Positions 48,110 to 59,125 are shown, counted from the stretch's first letter. The stretch: DNA of 64,000 bases from Tamarix chinensis (GCA_030549775.1 CM060181.1:51590218-51654217), one strand, 5' to 3'. The notes: generated from the letters alone by a model not told the origin. A program made the numbers and translations.

Positions 48110-51100
48110 TTGAGATGGGCACAATATTTGATATTGAGAAGTTTAATCGACCTTTTAATTTTGGATTATGAAAATTAAAGATGTAGTTGATTCTAATTCT
48201 GAACGGATTGTGAAAAGCTTTATCCGCCCATTTAAAGTAGCCATAATCAATGAGAGATGAGAGATTTGAATAATTATATCTGAGGGCCCTCTCTACCACA
48301 CAATTATGTTTGTCAAATGAGGTATTGTGGGAAGTGGTAAAATAATCAACAATGACTGGCTTATGGTTGAAGCTGAAGTTATTATATGTGAAAAAATCAG
48401 TAGCAAATTGGTTATTGTTGAAGAGTCAGCTTCATGACTTGAAATTAGGTAAGGGTCAATCTTTAAAAAGTCACTTAGATGAATTTGACTCTATAGTTAT
48501 GGATTTACCTAATATGGATGTTAAATTAGATCATGAAGATTTGGTTATTATGTTGTTATGTTCTTTACCCTCAAGTGTTAAACATTTTCATGAGGCTATT
48601 TTGTGTGGGAAGGACGAGTTGTCCTTGAGGATATGAAATCTACCATGCTACAATGGGAGTTGATTAATAGTCAGTTAATTACCAGCAATACTTTCGGAGA
48701 CTCACATAGTGAGGGATTAGTAGCTAAGAGAGGAAATAGGAGCAGGGGTCTAGTGACCGTAAGATGTCCAGATCTAAGTCAAAAAGTTGGCAGAAGAATA
48801 TGACATGCTGTGGGTGTCACAAGAAGGGGCATGTTAGAAAGCTCAATGCTATGTCTAGCAAATCATCTAGTATAAATTATGATGCTACAATTGTCCATGG
48901 TGATAGTGATGGAGATATGTTGTCAGCCACTGATAGATAGAACACGATCAGTGATAGATGGATCTTGGATTCTGGATGATTTTGCCATATATGTCCCAAT
49001 CAAATTTGGTTTTAGATGACTTAAGGTGAAGTTATCTTGATGGTAACAATGTTGCTTGAAAAATTGATGGGGTTATGATGGTGAAGGTGAGCATACATGA
49101 TGGTATGGTTAGTAAACTGTCTACTGTGAGACATGCCCTTAAAGTCACAAAAGAGGCTTAAGTCATCTCTTTGCGTTCCTTGAATTGAGAATGGTACTGG
49201 TGTATTATTGAGAATGGTACCCTTAAAGTCACAAAAGAGGCTTCGGTGGCGATGAAGGGGAAGTGGGTCGGGATACTATATGAGTTAGTGGGCTCCACTA
49301 TTGTGGGGATAGCTGATGTGACATCACCAAGGTTGTTAGACTCATATGTTATGAGACTTTAGCACATGAAACTAGGGCACATGAATACTAAGGGTTTGAC
49401 TGAGTCACTAAGAGGGGATTGTTGGATAGACAGAGTACAAGTAATATGGTTTTCTATGAACACTGTGTTTGGTACATAGAAGAGGGTTAGCTTTTTGATA
49501 ACTAAGCAAAGTATGAGAGGGTCTCTTAAATATATCCATTCAAATTTGTGGGGTCCAGTGAGAGTGGTTGCCAAAGGTGGTTCCTGGTACTTGCTTACAT
49601 TCATTAATGACTTCTCTAGAATGGTATGCGTTTATTTCTTAAGTATAATAATGACGTGTTTGTTGTTTTCAAATTCAGGAGGACCTTGATAGATAAGTAG
49701 ACCCGGAAGTAAGTTAAGTGTCTTAGGGTAGATAATGATCTTGAGTTTGATGATTAGATTTTCATTGCTTTCTAACAAGATCATGGGATATAGATACACC
49801 ACACCTATATTGGCATACCATAGCAAAATGAGTTGTTGAGAGGATGAACAGAACCCTATTAGAGAAGGAAATATGCATCTTATCACATAAAGGGATAGGA
49901 AAAGATTTTTAGACTGAGGTGGTTCATACGGCAACATACCTAGTGAACCGGTCACCAAAACAATCCATTGATATGAAGACACCAGAGAATTTGTGGTCTA
50001 GTAAGCCAGCTAATTACTCTGATTTGGATACCTGTAGTTACTTTGCTTATGCTTAATTGAATGATGGTAAACTAGAGCCTAGAGCTAAGAAGTGTATCTT
50101 TCTTGTTTTTACATCTGGAGTGAAGGGATATGGGTTATAGAACCTAAAGACATCTAAGTTCTTGACTAGTAGAGTTATTACCTTTAATGAGTCTGTGCTC
50201 CTTTAGAAGACTTAGTCTTATGATGGCATCACTAAAGAGGTGGATTAGGATAGTGCTTCAGACTAGGTGGAGGTTGAGGTTGAGTTAGACGGTAGAGATA
50301 CTTCTAATAGACCCACTATTTTTAAAATGGGTGGATCCAGGAAACAGGTGGAGCAAAGAGATATTTATCTAGTAAGAAGATAAAGGATTATCAAGCCTTC
50401 GTTCAGGTATGATTTTGAAGAATTAGATGGCTATTTTTTTTTATCTAGTGTAGAGACTATTGTTGATGTGTATGAGGTAGCTTCATTCTCAATGTTTATT
50501 CAAAGTAATGATTCTGTTGAGTGGGGTGTTGCTATGAAGGAGGAGATAGAGTCCTTATTGAAGAACTAGACATGAGAACTTGTTAAGGCACTAAGGAAGA
50601 AAAAGATTATTGATTGTAAATGAGCATCCAAGTTCAAATAGGGAGCTCTAGGGGTCAAGATACTAAGTTACAAGGCTCATTTAGTTATACATGGATTCAT
50701 TTAGATTCCAATCATAGACTATATAAGGTACTTTCTTATATGGTTAGACATACTTTTATTTGTACCCTACTTATGCTTGTGGTTATGCATGATTTTAAGT
50801 TGGAACTGTTGGATATTAAAGCTTCATTGTTGTATGGTGAGCTCGAGGAGGAGATTTACATGCGACAACCTGATGTGTTTGTGGTGGAGGGGATGCATGA
50901 TCTTGTAAGCTTATAAAAGATGCCACTATACGGTTTGAAGTAGTCTCCTAGGCAGTGTTATAAATGATTTGATCAGTATATACTTGAGCATGGATTTTTC
51001 AAGAGTGAGTATGATGGATGTGTATACATAAAAGAGATGGGGTGGCTCTTTTGTGTATCTTTTGCAATATGTTGATGACATGCTTGTGGTAGCAAAAGAT

Positions 51101-51123
51101 AGAAAGACTAAAGAGTAGATTGG
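48110..51123 (+). pseudogene. copia-3 gag-pol remnant
   Basis: Gag runs about 48115-48800 with an open stretch of 94 codons at 48352-48633 (KSHLDEFDSIVMDLPNMDVK near 48460, LLCSLPSSVKHFHEAILCG near 48550). A zinc knuckle CCGCHKKGHVRK is at about 48807-48842 (last Cys lost). The protease motif WILDSG is at 48958-48977. GAG-pre-integrase KLGHMNTKGLTESL is at about 49370-49412. Integrase starts with YIHSNLWGPVRV (49530 on) and FINDFSRMVCVYFL (49600 on). RT: WGVAMKEEIESLLKN (50522 on), HDFKLELLDIKASLLYGELE (50790 on), YVDDML (51068 on). Stops are mostly TAG at Gln or Trp positions. Confidence 0.85.
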
Positions 51124-51424
51124 TGTAATACCCTAAAATTTAAAACCTAAAATTTAATAAATAACTCTCATTTAGGATAATTTAATTTTTAAATTAACTA
51201 ATTTAATTATTTTGTGGATATTTTTGTGTATAAAAATGGATATGAATATTTAATAAATTAAAATAAATATTTTGTTATTTTATCATACTTATTTTATTAA
51301 ATAATTTTCAAACCCATATTCTACTAAAATTACCCTATTAAATTAATATATTAAATTTTAAATAAATTAATTTATTAAATTAATTTATCCATATAAATAA
51401 TTATATACTCTTATTCCAAAAATT

Positions 51425-52760
51425 ATTTTAATTTATTTTTTTCCTTTTCCTTTTCCCTTTTCTCTGTCCTTTTCCTTCCTTTTTCTTTTCCTCCTTTTTC
51501 CTTTTCCCTTTTTCTCTGTCCTTTTCCTTCCTTTTTCTTTTCCTCCTTTTTCCTTTTCTTCTTTTCTCCTTCTTTTGGGTCGTCGGCCTGCCTTCTTTTT
51601 CCCTTCGCACTGAGCCGCTGGTCCTCTTCCTTCTTCTCTCTCCTTACTTCTAGCCTGACAGCCCCCTCTTATTTCTTTTCTTTCCTTTCCTCCCCCGCTT
51701 GGGCTAACCTAACCTCTTCCCCCTTCTTTCCCTCTCCCTTGCGTGTATAGAGCCAATCCATTCCCCTTCTTTTCCTTTCCTCGCTTGACCAGCCTGCAGG
51801 CCCTTGCTCCTTTCTTCTTCCCTTCTCCTTCCTTCCTCGACCTAACGCCCCCATGGCATCTTGCAAACCTCCATGCCACCAACTCCCCTATAGCCTCGCC
51901 ATTGCAATTTTCCTCTCTCTCTCCCCCATCCCTTTCCTTTCATTTTTTTGGCCACACACACCCCTGCACCCCTCCCCTGCATGCCCTTATTTCCCCTTCT
52001 TATTCTTCTCCTTCCTACCACCCTATATGCTGACCCCCTATAGCTACCTAACTAGCCATACCTGCCCTCTTTCCCTCTTCCTTTTCTTCTCCTTATCTCC
52101 TCCGTCTTTACCCATTTTCAACCTCTATCAATCTCCCTCAATTCCCTGTAGATCCCCCTCTTTTCTCCCTTCTTCCCTTCCTTTCCCCTCCCCTATTTTT
52201 TCTTTGACACCCTCAACCACTGCTGTTTCTACCCAATTGACCACCACAACCACCCCTGTTGCCTTCATGCACTACCCAATAACCCCCACTCACCCCTACA
52301 AGCACCCTTCCCCTCCTTTCTTTTTTGTTTCCCCCTTCTCAACCTCCACCCTATACCACCACCGTATGCTACCTTTCTCCCTCTTCTTCTGCCTCCACAA
52401 CCACCCCTCTACCCCTAATACCTCCCCGACCACCACCCTTCCACCCCTTAGTCGAGATTCCCTGCAACTTCTCTCTTCTTCTCTTCTTTTCCCTTCTTTC
52501 TTCTCCTTCACTTATCCTTGCATTTATCCTTTCAGCCCTACAGCTGCCATCTTCGCCGCCCTAAACCACTAACCTTAGACCCCCGACCACCACCTACACT
52601 CATACTCCCTCCCTACACCCAAACACCATCCTCACTCCCCTCCACAAACCCTCAACCCAACCCCCGAAACCCTTACCCAAACCAACCCCTCCCTCTTTCT
52701 TCCATCCCCTTTGACCTTTATTCTCCCTTGGTTGCTACATGCAGCTCACTCTGCTCATGC
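51425..52760 (+). other. Pyrimidine-rich domain of LTR F, with long non-coding open frames
   Basis: About 1.3 kb of C/T-rich, G-poor DNA on the sense strand. It opens with duplicated ctttttctctgtccttttcc-like units (51440-51560). Open frames of 239 (51853-52572), 96, 94 and 79 codons overlap in different frames and give Ser/Pro/Leu/Thr-rich low-complexity sequence, so none is called as a gene. Confidence 0.65.
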
Positions 52761-53394
52761 AATGTGAGTCTGTTGCATCTATTTGAGCCAAGTTTTGGTT
52801 AATTTTGAGGTATAAAAATAGTTAGTATTAGTATGTATTAATTAAGCTTTTGATACAAATTATTCTTTTAATTTTCTACTTCTATTATGCTAATTTTTTA
52901 TATTATTTTTAGGTATTAATTTTTACTAATCAAAGCTCAAACCTTCAACCGGGGTATCGCTAAGGTTTAATTATTGCCAAAAATAAGGTAACCTTTATGC
53001 TCCACTAAAATGTGTGAATATGTATATGCTGGCACATTAGGGTTTCTAATATGATTATGTACATGTTGTATGATGTTAAGTGTATTATAACTTGTAGCAT
53101 ATGTTGGTTATTGAGATGAAAATCATGTTACTTTATGTGTCATGTATAGAAATGATGTTTAAGGAGGGAGCCTTATTGTTAATGAGAATGTTAAATGCAT
53201 GTATATGACAAGATAAGCTAATGTGGCCATTTGTTGCATAAATAATGTTAATATGAGCCATAGGGGTATTTTGGTAAATTTTCTTATCCAAAATGTATGC
53301 CCTGAATAAGTATGTATGGTAGATGCTAATGAGTATTAATAATAAATAATAATATTTAGTCGTGTTAGATGAGGTATATAGACCATAGATGTTA

Positions 53395-54260
53395 ATGTTT
53401 GATGTAGAAAGGGTATTTGAGTAAATTTGGCATAATAAGGGCGAAATGGTAATTTATAAGAGTAAAAAGGGTAAAATAGTAAATTACTAAGTAATAAGGG
53501 TATTTTAGTAATTTTACATGGGAAAGGGGATAACTTGATAATTATGTGAGTAAAAGGGGTAAAGTGGTAATTTAATAAAGAAGTAGGGTATTTTGGCAAT
53601 TTGGTATAAAGGAAGGTAATTTTGTGAGCAAAAGAGGTAAGGTGGTAATTTAATAAAGAAAAAGTGTATTTTGGTAATTTGGCATAAAAGGAAGGATAAC
53701 TTGGTAATTTTATGAGTAAAAGGGGTAAAATGGGAAAATAACAAGTAAGAAAGGTATTTTGGTAATTTATCATAAAAGAAGGATAACTTGGTAATTTTAT
53801 GAGTAAAAAGGGGTAAAATGGGAAAATAACAAGTAAGAAAGGTATTTTGGTAATTTATCATAAAAGAAGGGTAACTTGGTAATTTTGTGAGTAAAAAGGT
53901 GTAAAATGGTAATTTTAATAAGTATGAAGGGCAATCCGGTAATTTATCTAACAAAAAAGGGAATTTGGTAATTTAATAAACCTAAATGGCAATTTGGTAA
54001 TTTTAATGAATATAAAGGGTTGTTTGGTAAATTAACCAACTAGAAGGTAAATTGATAACTTAACACATATGAGAGATAAAGTTGGTAATGTAATAAGTAT
54101 GGAGGGTAAATTGGTAATCTAACAAATACAAGGGGTATTTTTGTAATTATACAAGCATGAAGGGTAATATGGTAATTTGGCAAGTAAAAAGGGGTAACTT
54201 TGTAACTTTACAAGCAAGAGGGGTATTTCAATAATTTTGTAAGTATAAAGGGGTAAATCA
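53395..54260 (+). repeat. Minisatellite of aagggtattttggtaatt-type units in LTR F
   Basis: About 40 variants of a 20-24 bp half-unit (aaaggggtaaaatggtaatt alternating with aagggtattttggtaattt) form higher-order repeats of about 43-90 bp. Two near-identical stretches occur at about 53700-53780 and 53770-53870. The repeating peptide on the minus strand (about 145 codons, two frames) is a by-product. Single copies of the motif occur in LTRs C and E. Confidence 0.85.
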
Positions 54261-54714
54261 GTAAATTGAAAATAACATGACAATGGATTAAATAAGCCTC
54301 CATTATAAGACACAAGGGATATTAAATAATAGAATAAAGGTTTATGGCCTTAATAACACTTTTTTAAGTATATCCATGTATATTACAAGGATAAGGGTAT
54401 TTTGGTAAATTAGTAAATATCATAAGGATAATGTATGGTATAGGGTCGAATAGGTGAGTACGGTTATAATATGTTGTTTATTTCATAATCATATAAGAGG
54501 TGCTTGGTTTGTGAATATGCATAGAAATGTATGTTGGATATATAAGAAGTACATGTTAGGGCTTTATATGTGCCATGATCCTTGATATAGAATACTTGAT
54601 TTTATGACCGATGTGTCTTTGTGTCTCCAGATTCGTGACCCCCCTAAAGTTAAATAAATGGACTCGTTGTGTTAAATAAATGTAAAATACTAATCACGTA
54701 AAGGGAAAGATTAT

Positions 54715-55130
54715 TAAGTTGGACCCAGACCGGTCCATCGACGAATAATAGTGGTTAGGTGCAAGATGCCCTAGAGACTGGTCCACCGGTGAATAATAGT
54801 GGTTAGGTGCAAGATGCCCTAGAGACTGGTCCACCGGTGAATAATAGTGGCAAGGTGTGTTTTGTCCCAAAGTATTTTTTGGTCCACTGGCTACAATAGT
54901 GGGGGATCCTGAGCTCAATAAACCAAACATTGTATGTTAATAAATTATGGGAAGACAATAATCACTTGTATTAGAACACCATGTGGGTCAAGCCAGATCG
55001 GCCCACCGGCGAGAATAGTAGCTAGGTGCAGGATACTTTAGAGACCAATCCACCGGTAAATAATAGTGGTTAGGTGCATTTTGCTTTGAAGTGTATTTCC
55101 AATCCACCAGCTATAATTTGAGAGATGATG
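54715..55130 (+). repeat. Hairpin-repeat array in LTR F
   Basis: Units of CCACCGGTGAATAATAGTGG (54783-54802, 54831-54850 and variants at 54733, 54885, 55003, 55049) alternate with TAGG-N10-CCTA hairpins (54755-54773, 54804-54822). The first two units are almost identical, so a recent 49-bp duplication occurred. Confidence 0.8.
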
Positions 55131-55766
55131 TTGAATAATGTTTAATTTATGGCTTAAGACCAAAAGTATTTAATTCACATTTATGATCCATTGATATGGT
55201 ATAAGTTGGCTTTGGTGCATGTCCCTGTTTTGGTATGTGATGGAGTTGCTAAGTATATGGACTTTGTGTTATGCATTTCCTATTGTATGTGGTGTTGCAT
55301 TGTGTATTAATTCTTATGTTGATTGTGATTTTTCCTAAGCCCACGTATGTTATTGTTTTTACATCGTTTAAGTATGATGTGTTGCATGTGGGTCTTGCCT
55401 TTTAGTTTGGTATAAGGAGTTACTCAGTACTATAGTACTGAAGGGTTATGTTTGTGGCCCTTATCTATTCAATGAGTAATGTCTTTTGCAAGTTAGTTGT
55501 AGGTGCTACTCAAGCTAGTATCGGGTATGGGTGTAAGAATTTTTTGAAAAACTTTTTAGGTTTTCTCTTTTAACCTTCTATTTCCTTGTTTAAATGATTT
55601 TACTCTTGTAACCACTAATAGTGGGTTTTACTCTTGTAACAAATTTAATGCACTACTCTAATTTAAATAAAAGTATGAATTTATGTAAATCATGTTATGC
55701 TCCTTTTAGCTTTAGCACTTGGTACTACAACGGTAGGAGGAAATCGGTCTGGTACTAAGTGTGGTG

Positions 55767-55855
55767 GTAACATCCCCAAAATTTACGGTTTTTGCTTCCG
55801 CTAATTTTTTTAAAGTAAAACGAAATTTTTCAGTAGTGAATTTTGGGGGTGTTAC
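55767..55855 (+). repeat. Terminal palindrome of LTR F
   Basis: Arms 55767-55786 and 55836-55855 pair at 18 of 20 positions around a 49-nt loop that contains tgcttccgc. The same block closes the LTRs A, B, C, D, E and G. Confidence 0.8.
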
Positions 55856-55856
55856 A

Positions 55857-55909
55857 ATTAGAAACATGGAAAGGGATAAATTTATCCATAGAAGGAAGAT
55901 TAACCTTGA
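55857..55909 (+). pseudogene. LINE reverse transcriptase fragment, upstream of the CACTA insertion
   Basis: Reads LETWKGINLSIEGRLTL in one open frame, the conserved W-K-x-x-x-L-S-x-G-G-R-x-T-L-I segment near the C-terminal side of plant LINE RTs. It is bounded by LTR F on the left and the CACTA element on the right. Confidence 0.75.
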
Positions 55910-56479
55910 CACTACTAGAAAATATGTGCATAGTGACGACAATTGTCATCACTAAAATCTAGAAGGCCGTCGCTAAGAAGCCGTGGCAATAAATTCATCC
56001 TTATACATGTTTATGGTGATGACTTATTTTTCATCACTATAGGTTTTCCAGCGACAAAAAGAAGCATCACCAGACAATTCTATTGACCTTTTTTAAAATT
56101 TTGAATTTTATATTGATAATATGTCATCGTAATATATGTTTGTTGCGTCAACATATTTCAAAATTTTTATCATTTTTATTTAAATTTTTAAGTATTTCAA
56201 TGATGACATGTCATTTCTATAAACCTTTATAGTGGCAACTTATATACTAATTTTACTAAAAACATAAAAAAGGGACTTTTTTTTTGCTGCGATATGTGTC
56301 ATCGCTATAGCACCTTATAGCGTCTTCTTCTTTTTTACATGCATCATTTGTAATTATTAATATAATAGTGCACATGTGCATATACTATTTAAAATATATA
56401 ACAAATGTTTTATGTGATATCAAATATTATCTTGTCTACAACTATATCAAAGTGTACCTAAACAAAATTTAATCTAATC

Positions 56480-57945
56480 AAGTGAAAAATAATTATCTTC
56501 ATCTTCATGTTGAGGAGGCTGAGGAGGGATGTACTGCATTATATGATCTATGCGTCCATCCATGCAATCCATCTTGCCATCGTGGCTTCTAACTAGCTCC
56601 AATATTTCACTAACTCTAGGATCAGCCTAGGCAGTAGTAGATTGAGACCTGTTAGGATGAAATCGTAAAGCAAGACTAGATATAGAAGCATCGGATGAAG
56701 AAGAGTCTGACACTATGCATCCAACACGTTTTCTAAAGCCTCGATGCCAACCCAAAACTGCATCGACTATGGTGATCTCATTCATTGATTGTGGTTCATT
56801 ACTTGAACATTCCTCCATTATTTCTTGAGTTTGAGATGCTTGCTCGAGAAGGCTAATCATTTCTTCCTATGATTAAAAATTTTGAGAACCAATTATTTTA
56901 GAATAATTTATGAATACTAATGTATAACATTAACATAACATTTCCTTGAGCTGTCAGGGATCCACTCCCTATTTCTTTTGTGCAAATCTTTATAAGTTTT
57001 AATCTCTAATGGCAGGTGCTGGGTGTATGGATTAGCCTTTCATTTTAGTAAAAAAAAAACAAGTTAGTAATATTATAATAACACTATAACAAAAATATCT
57101 TTGAAATATGATATTCTATACCTTCTCATATTGATATATGGAGATAGATCTTGAACCATAGAGACTTGGATCAACCAAATTTACTTTATTAATCCTTTTC
57201 TTTTCTGACCGTACCTATAACAAATGAAGTAAAGTTAGGATTTGCATTTTAATATTATAAATATATCCACTGAAGAAACTATAACTTGAATAAAAATATT
57301 TTTGTGTTAGGAGAAGGCTAGAAGTTAACACATTGCTGCCATACATCCTCCTTAAATTCATTTGGCCTCCAGTTATTATATGTCGTCCTAGCCCTTTATC
57401 TTATTTTTCCTATCGTGAAAAAATGCCTCTAACAACCATATTATAAAAAAAATATAATATAAATACTTGTTAAAATTAGATAAATATGTATTTTAGTTTA
57501 TAATTTATTATTATAACCTCAAGCTTAGGAAATATCTTAGCTTTGTCTTGCTAAGGGACCTCTTTCCATGACTTATAGCATGGTGGAATCTCACAAAATG
57601 CATTCTCCACACACCTATTAAATTGTCCAGCACGTGGTCTTAGAGTGCGGAGTGTGCCATCGACCATAGAGAATTGGATAGAGAATGACATTTTTTCATT
57701 TGCCACCCAATTTGATGAAGATTGAGGTCTTTTCCCATTTCCCTGCCTTTTCATGGTCTCGCCGGTGGTGCTACAATAATAAATGTATTAGGAATCGATA
57801 TTAGTAAGATAACAAATATATTAAATAAAATATCAAGTAAATAATAATTACCTGACTCACAACTGACTAGAAATCGATGTGAACCTTTTGGGGGATCATT
57901 ACCTCTATCCCCACCATGGTATCTCGTATCAACATCACCCATACC
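56480..57945 (-). pseudogene. CACTA-associated Transposase_24-like gene (broken, multi-exon)
   Basis: Minus-strand blocks in order: 57942-57751, 57754-57520 (MSFSIQFSMVDGTLRTLRPR, then FCEIPPCYKSWKEVP), about 57420-57320 (NNWRPNEFKEDVWQQCVNF), about 57220-57120 (SEKKRINKVNLVDPSLYGSR), about 57040-56945 and 56880-56480 (ITIVDAVLGWHRGFRKR, near the end HIMQYIPPQPPQHEDED). This order is that of the accessory ORF found in many plant CACTA elements and annotated as plant transposase Ptta/En/Spm. Some blocks contain stops (for example after KEVP), so splicing may not rescue it. Confidence 0.6.
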
Positions 57946-58238
57946 TATATCATATCATAATTAAATTATGCATACATAAATATATTAATATACATACAAT
58001 GATGATGAACTAACATGGTATAACATAAAATGAATAAGTTATATAACAATAATACTATATAGAGTTCAAAAACAAGGATATATTTTCTTTATATACATGA
58101 TAAAAAGGTGTTTAAAGCTACAAATACTACATAACTTAACAAGATAAAACATAAACCAATATACTATATTATTGATTTCTAATACATAAAAGATCAACTC
58201 GTAGTTCCACCTTGAATGCGATCAATCACCCACTAAGT

Positions 58239-58640
58239 CTATACTTCTCGTAGAAACATATGAAATCCCACTTCTTGAAAAGACTCGTAATTATCATTTG
58301 GGTAATCAGGGTTTATACTCAGCGGCATTCCATGCCAAGACCTCCACTCATTATCAATCACTATCAACTCCCTTGTAATCTACTTATACTCTCTCATATA
58401 ATGACCCTCAATAAACCTAGAATGTAGAAAATTATTGTGTACGACCTCACCTGTAACCATATTTGACTCGATGGCAAGGTATGTAAAATATGGTACGACT
58501 TGAACTTATATGGTCCTACGTACAACCCCCTCTCCATCATACAACCTAGTTCATCATGTATCTATCTCACGTGGTACCTAATATTTTCATTAGGAGACAT
58601 AAAAAAATAGGTTGGAAAGTACGTACTAGGTAAGCAAGAC
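58239..58640 (-). pseudogene. Unrecognised ORF remnant inside the CACTA
   Basis: Reading the minus strand, 58484-58239 is open except for one TAG (in a CAG-like position) and contains HSRFIEGHYMREYK, ELIVIDNEWRSWHGMPL and NPDYPNDNYESFQEVGFHMF. Upstream in another frame lies IHDELGCMMERGLYVGPYKF. The amino-acid mix is protein-like, not low complexity. I do not recognise the family. It could be the end of a CACTA ORF or a captured host exon. Confidence 0.4.
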
Positions 58641-58744
58641 ATTCTATCACCTAAAAGGGGAAAAATATCTGATGAATTATTGTTATTATTGAGGCTAAAT
58701 GAAAATTTTATTTACTTGGGTTTAAAAGGGGTTGGGTTAGTGTC

Positions 58745-58970
58745 TGGGGTTAGGGTTTAGGGTTTGTGTGTAGATGTTAGAATTAGATTTAGGGATATGG
58801 TTTAGGGTTTAATTATGGTTTAGGATTTAGGGTTCCATTTATGGTTTAAGGCTTATGTTAGGGTTTATGGTTTGTGCTTAGAGGTTAGGGTTAGGGTTAG
58901 GGTTTAGGGTTTAAGGTTTGGGGTTTAATAGGGTTTTAGTCTTTAGGCTTTAAGGTTTAGGATTTAATTA
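58745..58970. repeat. Degenerate telomere-like (TTTAGGG)n tract
   Basis: Many copies of ttagggtttaggg and variants (gggttagggttagggtttag near 58885-58910), with spacers. It lies inside the CACTA element. Confidence 0.75.
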
Positions 58971-59118
58971 TACCTAAATAAAGTATTATCTTTTTTAAGT
59001 TGAAATTGTATTATATTATGTTATTATTATACTTAATCTATATATATTAACTTTTATATATCTACTTTCCTTAATTATTCTTGAATAAACGTATATATAT
59101 AGGTTAATATATAGAGAT

Positions 59119-59125
<7 letters not shown>

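Larger units (their letters stand above)
47597..51123 (+). mobile_element. Third copia element copia-3 (5' LTR to RT, 3' half missing)
   Basis: 5' LTR 47597-48067 (TGTTGGAGAA to TTTCACA), PBS-like TAGTATCAGA at 48074 (TGG to TAG change), then gag, zinc knuckle, protease, GAG-pre-integrase, integrase and the first part of the RT. It breaks at 51123, right after YVDDM (near 51067-51085) and KDRKTKE, where LTR F begins. RNase H and 3' LTR are absent from the window. Tork/Tnt1-like by its gag and integrase motifs. Confidence 0.85.
51124..55856 (+). mobile_element. Solo LTR F (4.7 kb, gypsy family), probably recombinant
   Basis: It runs from TGTAATACCC to GGGGGTGTTACA, forward orientation, no internal domain. 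Flanks are ATTGG (51119-51123) and ATTAG (55857-55861), 4 of 5 identical. But the left flank is copia-3 RT and the right flank is LINE RT, so it is not a simple insertion into one sequence (see findings). It carries a pyrimidine-rich domain, a minisatellite, a hairpin array and the best-preserved terminal palindrome. Confidence 0.8.

Noticed and set aside
51853..52572. 239-codon open frame on the plus strand
   Set aside because: Same situation in the pyrimidine-rich domain of LTR F; overlapping long frames in other phases show that it is compositional.
53336..53954. Two 145-146-codon minus-strand frames with a repeating peptide
   Set aside because: They are translations of the F minisatellite; the repeat structure is at DNA level.
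53395..54260. Possible CRISPR-like direct repeats
   Set aside because: Units are imperfect, no unique spacers of constant length, and the locus is inside a plant LTR; it is a minisatellite.
58745..58970. Chromosome end or fusion point
   Set aside because: The telomere-like tract is degenerate and lies inside a CACTA with intact terminal repeats and target duplication.
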